In this document: one piece after another, positions 16,202-24,086 of the stretch
Layout of the letters: each line of letters opens with the position of its first letter
Numbering within the stretch: the stretch's first letter is position 1
Assembly: GCA_938002965.1 (NCBI GenBank)
Contig: CALKZY010000045.1
Location: forward strand, 1 to 47,997
Direction: 5' to 3'
DNA length: 47,997 nucleotides
DNA from: an uncultured Acidimicrobiales bacterium
GTDB taxonomy: Bacteria; Actinomycetota; Acidimicrobiia; Acidimicrobiales; SZUA-35
Notes under the pieces: model-generated
The model's input: only the letters and a program-made list of their open reading frames with translations
The model's database searches: none
Told to the model about the DNA's origin: nothing
Program-made: the position numbers and the translations under genes

Positions 16202-18211
16202 CTAGCCCAGCTTGTCGGCAAACCAGTCGAGGATGATCTGAGCCCGGTAAACCCGGTGAATTGGAGACCCTGAGCGGGAAAGCTCGTGGCATTCACCAGG
16301 GAAGCGATAGAAATCTACCTCCTTACCCATGAGTCGAAGGGCCACCCACAACTCCTCCGCTTGGCCGATCGGGCAGCGCCAATCCTCTTCGGAGTGGATG
16401 ATCAGAATCGGTGTGTCGATCTTGGCCGCCTGTTTTACCGGTGATCGCAGCTCATATTCTTCCGGATCATCCAGGTGCGACATCCCGTGTTCGCTGTGGA
16501 ACGCAGTGGCGATATCGCTGGACCATTCCATGGACGTCAAGTTGATGGCGGCCCGTTCCGAGCAGATCCCCTTAAACCGTTCGCCGTGGTGGGCGGCCAG
16601 CCATGTGGCCATAAAACCGCCGTACGATCCGCCGAGCATGCCCACTCGATCGCGGTCGCAGAACGAGTACCGCTCCAGCGCGGTATCGATAACAGCCAAC
16701 ACGTCCTCGACGTCAACTGAGCCCCAGCCGGTTCCTGACACCACTGGATGCTTTGGCCCTAGAACTGATTGGCCCCATTCGGTGTGGCGCCCGCTGCCGC
16801 CCCGCGGGTTGCTCATTACCACTACAAAACCGGCGGCGGCTTGAACCTGGGCTTCGTCGAAGAAACCTTCACCGTATTGGGCAAACGGTCCACCGTGCAC
16901 GTTGAGCAGCACGGGGTAGTGCTGACTCTCGTCGAAGTCGGCTGGACGCATGATCCAAGCGTCGATCTCGTCGGTACCGTCGGTGGTTGGTACGGCAAAC
17001 TTCTCCCAGCCGAGGGCATCGACGCTGTGCGGTTCGGTCACGTTGGTTCGCCGCTCGCCGTTGACGAACAGTTCCGGTGAGCGACGGACATCGGTTTCAA
17101 GAGTGGCCACGGTGGCCGAGCCTGGAACCATCTCGATGCGAATCACCAGCTTTGCACCGGAGGTGAGAGCTTCGGGCGGGCGCGATCCGTCCGCCGCTAG
17201 TCGGTAGGCATGCTGTTCGCCGCGATCTTCGGCGATTGCCACCACTGTGTCGTCATCGATCCAGATGGGGTGCTGGCCGCCGACCATGGAGGCGAAGCTT
17301 CGATCCACGGGCTCGGAGATCCAGTTGATGTCGCTGGCGGCCGTCACGCCATCGGTCAACGCCATCACTCCGACTTTGTCATTTTGTGGGTAGACCCGCT
17401 GATCGACAAACCCCAGGAACACCACCCGAGTCCCGTCGGGAGACACTGAGGCACTGCCGTAGAAGCCGTCGGTGTTAGTCAGCTTGGCAATCTCGCCCTG
17501 TTCGTCGTCGAGTGGTACCCGGTAGAGGTCCTGGGCCAAGTCCTGATCCCAATTGTCATGGCGGGCGGCCGAGGTGATGATGGCCGACGAATCGGCCAGC
17601 CAGGCAACGCCGGAATGCTGGAACTCGCCTTCGGTCAAATTCTTGGGGTTGCCGGTACCGTCGGCGGCAACCACATACACGTGGTTTGGCCGATCGAAAA
17701 TCCAGTCCTCGCCGTCGAGTCGGGAGAAGAACCGGTCCACCTTGCGAGGGGCCTGCCAGGAGACATCCTCTTCGCGGTATCGGGCGTCCTGAGTTCGGCT
17801 GTTGAACCCCAGCCACCGGCCATCCGGTGACCAGGCCAGATTCTCCACCCCGTCGGGCATCGAGCATACGGTTCGCACCTCGCCGGGTCCGGCGACGGGA
17901 ATGATGTGGATGGTTGTCTCAGATTTCTTATCGGCTCGGCGGGAGGCGAAAGCCAGGAACCGTCCATCTGGCGACCACGTAGGACTGCCGTCGACGTCTC
18001 CGGAAGTCAATGGTGCATCGTCCAGCCACACGTTAAAGGTGACCTTGTTGGTCTCGACACTGATGGTAGCCACAACAAAGGCCACATGTTCACCGTTGGG
18101 TGACAGGGCGAGGTCGGCGACCCACGACCGACCGTCGATGAAGCGTTTAGCGATGGCGGCGTGAGCCGAGTCTCCAAAGCGGTCGGAGCCGGCGGTTTGG
18201 GTCTCTGTCAT
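16202..18211 (-). CDS. S9-family peptidase (acylaminoacyl/dipeptidyl peptidase type)
   Basis: A 669-residue protein with an N-terminal beta-propeller (repeated S-P-D-G motifs such as WSPDGRFLAF and WSPDGRWLGF at about 25-390) and a C-terminal alpha/beta-hydrolase domain. The catalytic triad is visible: GGSYGGFMA (Ser), the Asp in SEEDWRCP and the His in GECHEL. It cleaves short peptides, and has no signal peptide, so it is probably cytosolic. I start at ATG 18211; a TTG at 18247 would add 12 unconserved residues. Confidence 0.9.
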   Translation of the reverse strand: MTETQTAGSDRFGDSAHAAIAKRFIDGRSWVADLALSPNGEHVAFVVATISVETNKVTFNVWLDDAPLTSGDVDGSPTWSPDGRFLAFASRRADKKSETTIHIIPVAGPGEVRTVCSMPDGVENLAWSPDGRWLGFNSRTQDARYREEDVSWQAPRKVDRFFSRLDGEDWIFDRPNHVYVVAADGTGNPKNLTEGEFQHSGVAWLADSSAIITSAARHDNWDQDLAQDLYRVPLDDEQGEIAKLTNTDGFYGSASVSPDGTRVVFLGFVDQRVYPQNDKVGVMALTDGVTAASDINWISEPVDRSFASMVGGQHPIWIDDDTVVAIAEDRGEQHAYRLAADGSRPPEALTSGAKLVIRIEMVPGSATVATLETDVRRSPELFVNGERRTNVTEPHSVDALGWEKFAVPTTDGTDEIDAWIMRPADFDESQHYPVLLNVHGGPFAQYGEGFFDEAQVQAAAGFVVVMSNPRGGSGRHTEWGQSVLGPKHPVVSGTGWGSVDVEDVLAVIDTALERYSFCDRDRVGMLGGSYGGFMATWLAAHHGERFKGICSERAAINLTSMEWSSDIATAFHSEHGMSHLDDPEEYELRSPVKQAAKIDTPILIIHSEEDWRCPIGQAEELWVALRLMGKEVDFYRFPGECHELSRSGSPIHRVYRAQIILDWFADKLG

Positions 18212-18288
18212 TTGGCCGACCGTAGTAGCCGGTGGCAGGCCAGGCAACGCGTTTGCCTACTCCTGTCGTTGATGGCTTCAGCGTGTGG

Positions 18289-19644
18289 CTAGCCCGGCGC
18301 GCTCAGTTCAAGCGGAGGACGCCCGGATCCGAACCACACCAGCGGCCGGGCGCCCGATGTGACACCGACAACCTCGCCCGCCAGCTCAACCGGCGCACCG
18401 ACCAACTCAAGACTGGAAGCCTCCAACCAATAGGCTCGTCGACCGGTGGCAACAAGGAGATGGTCGGCAGTGGCCGCCACGTGCACGGCTCCTGACCTCT
18501 GGCCGCTGATCAGCAATGCCAGTACATCATCGGGCAGGGCGCCCGTGGAGGTCACCTCCAGGTCATCGGCAGAGGCAATGGCAATCTGGGCGGCCTCGGT
18601 ATCAAGCACCACGATCTCGCCACTGTCCGACACGGCCAGAGAAACCGACGACAAGCCCGCCTCGCCAAAGACGTCTGGCAACTCCAGTGCAAACGCCCAC
18701 TCCTCAGCCAGATCCAAGACATGTACAAATCCGGCGCCGCCTTGATCTTCGCCGATTTGATCACCGCCACTCACATCCCCATTCACATCCCCATTCACAT
18801 ACAAGGTGTAGAGTCGGGTGCCGCCGGGACCCCACACTGGTCGACCGCCGATGCCGCTCACGTCTTTCTCAACCGGAGCTTTGGTCGGACCAAGCATTCC
18901 GCCGAGTTTCCCTGTGCCAAGCTCCAGCGGCCGGATGCCGTGCTGCCCCGGCTCATCGCTGGCCCCGGAGTCGCCTACGAACAGAACCCGACCGTCAGCG
19001 GAGAACGCCTCGGGTTCGACCAGCCCGTCGAAGGCCAACACGCCGTTGATCTCCCCAATGATGGTGTTGACCACAGCGATTTCGCTTCGCCCATCGACCA
19101 ACCGCCACAACGCCGCCTGCGATCCGTCGGTCGAAAGAGTCCGCAGCTCAAAGCCCCCGTCGACGGCAACCGCCGACAACTCCTCGCCCGCCCCGGTCCT
19201 CACTCTCAGCACAGCCCCACCGCCCGAAGCCATGTAGGCAACGATCGAGCCGTCGTGGCTAGCCTGCGACACTGACGGGTCGAACGGTGCGTCGGGTAGC
19301 CCGACCGGCAGAGGAGGCAGAGAGCTTGAGGCTTGGGCCTCACCGTCGACATCACCGCCCGGCTCGGCGACCTCCCGCTGTTGGTAGAGGCCATAACGCC
19401 CAGGATTCTCGGACTCGGCCGACGCAGCCGCTGCCACGGCATCCGTGTCGGCGTTTCGACCCAGGACAGGCACGATCTCCCCCAGCACGTCTCCGGCCGC
19501 GGCCGTTACCAGAGCGGCGGCCAACAGAAAACCGACTGCTAGCAGGGCGGGGCCTCGGCTGGGTCCCGAGCGCAGAACAGCCTCGCCTTCGACCGTCAAC
19601 ACCTCGACGTCGTCCGGCGGAGCGATAGTGCCTTCGCCGGTCAT
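18289..19644 (-). CDS. Membrane-anchored hypothetical protein, probable beta-propeller
   Basis: A 451-residue protein with one N-terminal membrane helix (GPALLAVGFLLAAALVTAAA, about residues 30-50) and a short cytosolic tail. The rest shows repeated blades of four short strands, each with a Gly/Asp-rich turn (SHDGSIVAYM, STDGSQAALW, SADGRVLFVG), as in WD40-like or PD40 propellers. A short in-frame duplication encoding NGDV repeats lies at about 18770-18800. No catalytic motif is seen. A scaffold or binding role is likely. Family not recognised. Confidence 0.7.
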   Translation of the reverse strand: MTGEGTIAPPDDVEVLTVEGEAVLRSGPSRGPALLAVGFLLAAALVTAAAGDVLGEIVPVLGRNADTDAVAAAASAESENPGRYGLYQQREVAEPGGDVDGEAQASSSLPPLPVGLPDAPFDPSVSQASHDGSIVAYMASGGGAVLRVRTGAGEELSAVAVDGGFELRTLSTDGSQAALWRLVDGRSEIAVVNTIIGEINGVLAFDGLVEPEAFSADGRVLFVGDSGASDEPGQHGIRPLELGTGKLGGMLGPTKAPVEKDVSGIGGRPVWGPGGTRLYTLYVNGDVNGDVSGGDQIGEDQGGAGFVHVLDLAEEWAFALELPDVFGEAGLSSVSLAVSDSGEIVVLDTEAAQIAIASADDLEVTSTGALPDDVLALLISGQRSGAVHVAATADHLLVATGRRAYWLEASSLELVGAPVELAGEVVGVTSGARPLVWFGSGRPPLELSAPG

Positions 19645-19674
19645 GATCTAGAGGAGCACACGCTAAAGGGCAGG

Positions 19675-20079
19675 CTAGAAGGGCAGGGACAGACTGATGC
19701 CAAGCGTGTCGGCGACCCATCCGGTGATACGCGAGCCGTACAAGATGGAGATCGTGGTGGACATTGCTACGAGGACAACGGCGAAGATGATGCCGATGAC
19801 CAACGTGCGTCGAGGGATGGGGCCTTCGTCGGGAATGCCCGGTGTCCGGCGACGAAGCCAGCGGTAAAGCCAGTTGTCCGGCTTGATCAACGTGAGCCCG
19901 GCCAAGATGGTGACAACGCCCGGCCCGGGCAGAAACGACATGGCGATGCCGGCCAGAATCAGGATGACACCCAAGATGATCTGACCGAGGCGAAACAACC
20001 TGCCGCGGGGCTTGGTTTCGGACATGTCGGACAGGTCCTCGACCAATTCATCGAAATCAAAATCCTCGTTCCCGTCCAT
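19675..20079 (-). CDS. PGPGW-motif membrane protein (TIGR02611-like)
   Basis: A 134-residue protein with an acidic N-terminus, then two membrane helices. The first helix ends in FLPGPGVVTILAGLTLI, the PGPG signature of the small actinobacterial PGPGW family. A basic loop with RRR follows before the last helix. ATG 20079 is preferred over 20100 because the acidic start MDGNEDFDFDEL looks conserved in style. Function of the family is unknown. Confidence 0.8.
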   Translation of the reverse strand: MDGNEDFDFDELVEDLSDMSETKPRGRLFRLGQIILGVILILAGIAMSFLPGPGVVTILAGLTLIKPDNWLYRWLRRRTPGIPDEGPIPRRTLVIGIIFAVVLVAMSTTISILYGSRITGWVADTLGISLSLPF

Positions 20080-20143
20080 GGGGCGAAGTGTAGGCGGCAA
20101 ACGGTCGGTGATGGATGCGGCTCCACCGGGTTACCAGTGGCCG

Positions 20144-21733
20144 TCAGCCCCCGGATGCCATGGCCGACATCACCGAAAGATCGCACAGAGCGCGCTCGGG
20201 GCCCGATCGCCCGGACCTGTTGGGGCAAAGCTGGTCCAATGATCCAGCTTCTGCGATCAGCGGACCGTTGTAGTACGCCACCGTGCGCGCCTCCTGCTGG
20301 CCAGGGTCCAGCTTGGCTTGGCGACCGTCGCCCAGGTTTCGCCAACAGTCACGGTTGACGTTCAGACAGGTATCGACTGCGATCTTCAATGTCTCCGGAT
20401 CCCAGCCGTTCACCCAGTCAGCGTGAATGCTGGCGCCCCTGTTGCCAATTACAAAGTGGTCACCGGCCGAGTCAAGCCGAACGTCCGATGACAGGTACCA
20501 GTCGTTGCTCGGGCCGAACGACGAATCCAGCTTGAAGTGAATGCGCATTCGAATAGCCGGGACGTGCTTGGTGCCTTGCGGACACGTTCCATACGCTCTG
20601 GCCCCGTCGGGGAACCTGATGTGGGACTTCGGGTCGCCGTTGGTCCCGTCGTTGCTCCCATCCCAGCAATGGGCGAATTGAATGCCCATCTCCAGGTGCG
20701 TGTAGGTTCCGGGATCGCAGTACGGGATGGTTCCCTGGTACTGACCGGCCGGACCGGAACTGCCGCCTCGCCGGGCGTTCTCGTGCCAACCGCACTTCCA
20801 GTAGAGAGGCCACGTTCCGTCGCTAAGGGCCGACGGTGGCTCCGTCGCCATAGCATTTCCTTGAATCATCTGGAACTGTTCCGGGAAGGGAACGATCTGA
20901 GCGTTCTTGTCGAGCTCGGTGTAATAAACGTTCATGATCTCAGGGATCAGAACCTTGTGATCGCCGTTGAACACCGCCGGGGCCCAGTAGCTGGAACGGT
21001 TGAGCTCGTTGTGAGCACACGTACTGGCACCGCTGTTTCTCAACGTGTTGTTGTCGGAGTGGGCCGTCGACTTGGTGTTGCCGAAGAACATGTGAAGATG
21101 GGCGACGCCGGCCCGCTGTGGGAAGAGGATCGAGTCGTCGTAGGCGAAGTGGGAGAAGTTACAGTTCTCGTGGAAGATACCGGCAGCCGGCCGGCCGGCC
21201 GGCATGGCACCCGGTTCGGTGATCGAGCCATACGAAATCTGATCGGCGGACAGGTCGGCCCACGGGCTGGCATCGTCGAAGGTGTTCCGTAGGCCCGACG
21301 ACGAAACCATTTCGAGGTTCTGCGTCGCGCCCAGCGACGGACCTGCTTGCTCCGCCGGTGCGGGATCGTCGTCTCGGCTGGCCCCTAGCCCTTCCAAGAC
21401 GCCATTTAGGCTCCCGGCTCGGGCACCTACTGAACCCGTCTCAGCCGCTTCGCCATCACTGACCGCAACGCGCATGTCGGGATTGTCAGGGTCAAGTGCG
21501 TTCTGCCCGTCGCCGCTTTCGAGGTTGAAGGCGTCGGCGTTTTCGTCGACCTGAGAGCCGTCCCGCAACCCGAACGTCGGGGCGCCACGACTGTCGAGGA
21601 TCATGAACGCGACCATGGCCGACAACAGCACCACGGACGTCCCGACTACCAATGAAGCTTTAGGCTTCGACTTCTCCACCGACCTGGCCCTCTGGGCTCG
21701 TGTGCATTCCTGATCAAGACGGTCACAACCCAT
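20144..21733 (-). CDS. DUF1996 secreted or membrane-anchored protein
   Basis: A 529-residue protein. Residues 1-45 give a basic tail and one hydrophobic segment (SLVVGTSVVLLSAMVAFMI), so it is exported or anchored. A low-complexity linker runs to about 165. The rest is a DUF1996 domain: an early FHENCNFSHFAYDDSI segment, then HLHMFFGNTKSTAHS, paired Cys, and a Trp-rich core (WPLYWKCGWHENA). The His cluster HLHMFFGN suggests a metal site. DUF1996 is common in fungi and some actinobacteria, and its activity is not established. The frame opens at 21820, but ATG 21733 gives the cleanest N-terminus. It diverges from the aldolase gene. Confidence 0.85.
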   Translation of the reverse strand: MGCDRLDQECTRAQRARSVEKSKPKASLVVGTSVVLLSAMVAFMILDSRGAPTFGLRDGSQVDENADAFNLESGDGQNALDPDNPDMRVAVSDGEAAETGSVGARAGSLNGVLEGLGASRDDDPAPAEQAGPSLGATQNLEMVSSSGLRNTFDDASPWADLSADQISYGSITEPGAMPAGRPAAGIFHENCNFSHFAYDDSILFPQRAGVAHLHMFFGNTKSTAHSDNNTLRNSGASTCAHNELNRSSYWAPAVFNGDHKVLIPEIMNVYYTELDKNAQIVPFPEQFQMIQGNAMATEPPSALSDGTWPLYWKCGWHENARRGGSSGPAGQYQGTIPYCDPGTYTHLEMGIQFAHCWDGSNDGTNGDPKSHIRFPDGARAYGTCPQGTKHVPAIRMRIHFKLDSSFGPSNDWYLSSDVRLDSAGDHFVIGNRGASIHADWVNGWDPETLKIAVDTCLNVNRDCWRNLGDGRQAKLDPGQQEARTVAYYNGPLIAEAGSLDQLCPNRSGRSGPERALCDLSVMSAMASGG

Positions 21734-21819
21734 TGATCGGTTACAACCTAGTCTGATGTCGAAGTTTACAGAACCATGACACCGACGCAACAGCTGCCGC
21801 TGTGGCCTGTTACACATCA

Positions 21820-21859
21820 CCTAGTAGCGACCCACTGCACCGCCTAGTAAGCGATCCAC
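21820..21859. repeat. Imperfect direct repeat in a divergent promoter region
   Basis: CCTAGTAGCGACCCAC at 21820 recurs as CCTAGTAAGCGATCCAC at 21843, a 23-base spacing that is close to two helical turns. It lies in the 173-base gap between the DUF1996 and aldolase starts and could be a repeated binding site. This is position-based inference only. Confidence 0.4.
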
Positions 21860-21906
21860 GACACCGTGACTATGACTGGCGAAACCGCGACGGTTACCCT
21901 TGAGAC

Positions 21907-22728
21907 ATGACCAGTACTGAGACCCGTGAACAGACCGATAGCCCCGAGGGGTCTCAGTCAATCCAGGAACGTCTCGGCTACACACAGTCCGATGACCCGG
22001 TCGACATTGAGGCGGAACGACTGTCCCGCAAACAACGCTTGGCTGGCGGGCTGCGCACCTTGGGGCGTCTTCGGCTAGCCGAAGGGGTAGCCGGGCATGT
22101 CACTGTTCGAGACCCCGAACACACCGATCACTTCTGGGTCAATCCATTCGGGCTCAACTTCAAGTTGATGACCGTCTCCGACCTGATCCTGGTCAACCAC
22201 GAGGGTGGGGTGGTCGAGGGGGACAAGCCGGTCAACGCCGCGGCATTCGCCATTCACTCTCAGCTTCACGCCGCCCGCCCTGACGTAATGGCCGCGGCCC
22301 ACTGCCACTCGATGTACGGCAAGACCTTCTCATCCCTTGGCCGGCCGCTGAAGATGATCACCCAAGACGCCACCGCTTTCTACAACGACGTGGCCTTGTG
22401 CTCTGACGGCGGAGGCGCCGTCGTACTCGACCTTGAGGTCGGCAAGTTGATGGCCGCCGCCCTGGGCGAACGCAAAGCCCTGATCCACCGCAACCACGGA
22501 CTGATAACCGTCGGCGAAACGGTGGACTCCGCCATCTGGTGGTTCGTGGCACTGGAACGGTCCTGCCAAAGTCAGCTGTTGGCTGAAGCCGCCGGCGATC
22601 CGATCGAAATTCCGGCCGAGCTGTGCGAAGATGGCCACCGCCAGCAGGGCAGCGAGTTCGCCGGGTGGTTCCAGTTTCAACCGTGGTGGGACGAACTGAT
22701 GCGGGACGAGCCGGAGTTCCTCGACTAG
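21907..22728 (+). CDS. Class II aldolase/adducin family protein
   Basis: A 273-residue member of the class II aldolase/adducin superfamily. Zinc-ligand motifs are present: AAAHCHSMYGKTF near residue 135 and IHRNHGLITVGETVDSA near residue 195, with GHVTVRDPEHTDHFWVNPFG as the phosphate/substrate loop near the N-terminus. Enzymes of this family cleave or epimerise sugar phosphates, but many close relatives of this length have no known reaction. The start ATG 21907 is followed by a polar, Gln/Glu-rich tail. Confidence 0.88.
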   Translation: MTSTETREQTDSPEGSQSIQERLGYTQSDDPVDIEAERLSRKQRLAGGLRTLGRLRLAEGVAGHVTVRDPEHTDHFWVNPFGLNFKLMTVSDLILVNHEGGVVEGDKPVNAAAFAIHSQLHAARPDVMAAAHCHSMYGKTFSSLGRPLKMITQDATAFYNDVALCSDGGGAVVLDLEVGKLMAAALGERKALIHRNHGLITVGETVDSAIWWFVALERSCQSQLLAEAAGDPIEIPAELCEDGHRQQGSEFAGWFQFQPWWDELMRDEPEFLD

Positions 22729-22746
22729 TCGGCCAACGACGGTACG

Positions 22747-23340
22747 TCAGCCGGCAATCCCGGCAGCGATCATGCCGACCGTCGACCCCAACGCCAGGAA
22801 CGGACCGAAAGCGAAGTCCAAGCGGACTCGCCGGTAGGCGACCATCAACCCCATCGCCGCCACTGCACCGCTGGCTGACGCCACGAGCACCGTCCAAGTG
22901 ACGGCTTCGGGCCCGAGCCACGACGCTACGGTCCCAACCGCCACAACCAGCTTCACATCGCCCGGTCCGAACCGAAGTAGCAACAGCACGACGGCGGCGG
23001 TCAGCCCGACAGCAATGTGCGCCACCGCAGCTGACAGGCTCAACGTTCCAAGCAGGCCGTCGGCCAGCACGGTAAGAAACGACAGCCCGACCATGGGGCC
23101 TACCACCCGATTGGGCAAACGGTGCTTGGCCAGATCCACCACGGACAGATACCCCAGAGCCAAGACCATGGCTGTTAGGGGAACAGCCCTCAAGCCACTA
23201 CTCAGATTGAACGCAAACACAATCGAGGCCAGAACGACGAACGCTGCGAACACGGTCCTTTGCACGGTTGCGCTGGTGAAGCGCACCGCGCCCCGGCCGA
23301 CGGCAGCTGCCGTCGAGTCGGCAGTTGTCGCCCCGATCAT
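22747..23340 (-). CDS. Prepilin peptidase, TadV/CpaA type (A24 family)
   Basis: A 197-residue integral membrane protein with about six helices. Both catalytic aspartates are placed as in A24 peptidases: one in SVVDLAKHRLPNRVV and one in the GPGDVK loop. The methylase domain of PilD is lacking, as in TadV/CpaA. It cleaves the leader of Flp, TadE and TadG-like pilins at the inner face of the membrane. The gene is the last of the kinase-regulator-peptidase operon; its ATG overlaps the regulator stop (ATGA, 23337-23340). Confidence 0.88.
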   Translation of the reverse strand: MIGATTADSTAAAVGRGAVRFTSATVQRTVFAAFVVLASIVFAFNLSSGLRAVPLTAMVLALGYLSVVDLAKHRLPNRVVGPMVGLSFLTVLADGLLGTLSLSAAVAHIAVGLTAAVVLLLLRFGPGDVKLVVAVGTVASWLGPEAVTWTVLVASASGAVAAMGLMVAYRRVRLDFAFGPFLALGSTVGMIAAGIAG

Positions 23341-24086
23341 CGATGTCTGCTCAGTTTGATGTGAGCCTGGTTGCGTTCGGATGGGTCCCAGCCGGCCTCA
23401 TAAGCCCGAGCCACGGCCGCCAACTGTGAGTTGACCTGCAACTTCTGGAGGAGGCTCTTGATCTGTGACCGCACGGTGTCGATTGATACGCAATCGCGGT
23501 GAGCCAACGAACGGGGACTCAAACCGTTCATCAACCCCGACAACACCGCTGCTTCGCGTCTGGTCAGATCGGAGAAGCCACGAACCTTGTCGGCCCGCTC
23601 ACCGGTGAGACGACGATAGTCGTCGGCCAGTTCACCCCGCTGGTGCGGCCGTACTTCTTCGCCGTCAGCCAGTCGACGAACCAGGTCGATGATGTCATCC
23701 AACGGCTCGGTCTTGGCGATCACGACTCGAGCCCCACATTCGAGACTGCGCGCCCACAGCGAACGATCGCTGCTGCCTGTGACCACCGCGGTGGCGATAG
23801 CCGATGAAGGTGGGTGAGCTGCTAACTCGCCAGCGGTCTGTTCAAGGGTGACCGGGCGGTAGCTGGTCAGATCCTCGATGAGACCCAACCCACCGTTTTC
23901 GATGGGCAGATCGAGGTCGATCAAAGCCAGCGCAGGGCGAAGAGCCACGATTTCTTCCACGGTCTCGGCCCGACTCACGGGCGTCACCAACGGAACGTCA
24001 AACCCGACTTTGGTGAGTTCGGCCTGCAGTCCGTGGGCGAGCAGAGGGTGGTCGTCCACAATGACAATTCGGGGGTCCCTCACCAC
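23337..24086 (-). CDS. LuxR-type response regulator
   Basis: A 249-residue NarL/FixJ-like regulator. The receiver domain covers about 1-150, with acidic pair DD at 11-12, phosphoacceptor D57 (LIDLDLP) and the lysine in VVIAKTEPLDD. An insertion of roughly 25 residues follows D57. The LuxR HTH lies at about 172-235 (FSDLTRREAAVLSGLMNG, then VSIDTVRSQIKSLLQKL). It overlaps the histidine-kinase gene by seven bases. Partner and position suggest it controls expression of the divergent Tad operon. Confidence 0.9.
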   Translation of the reverse strand: MVRDPRIVIVDDHPLLAHGLQAELTKVGFDVPLVTPVSRAETVEEIVALRPALALIDLDLPIENGGLGLIEDLTSYRPVTLEQTAGELAAHPPSSAIATAVVTGSSDRSLWARSLECGARVVIAKTEPLDDIIDLVRRLADGEEVRPHQRGELADDYRRLTGERADKVRGFSDLTRREAAVLSGLMNGLSPRSLAHRDCVSIDTVRSQIKSLLQKLQVNSQLAAVARAYEAGWDPSERNQAHIKLSRHR

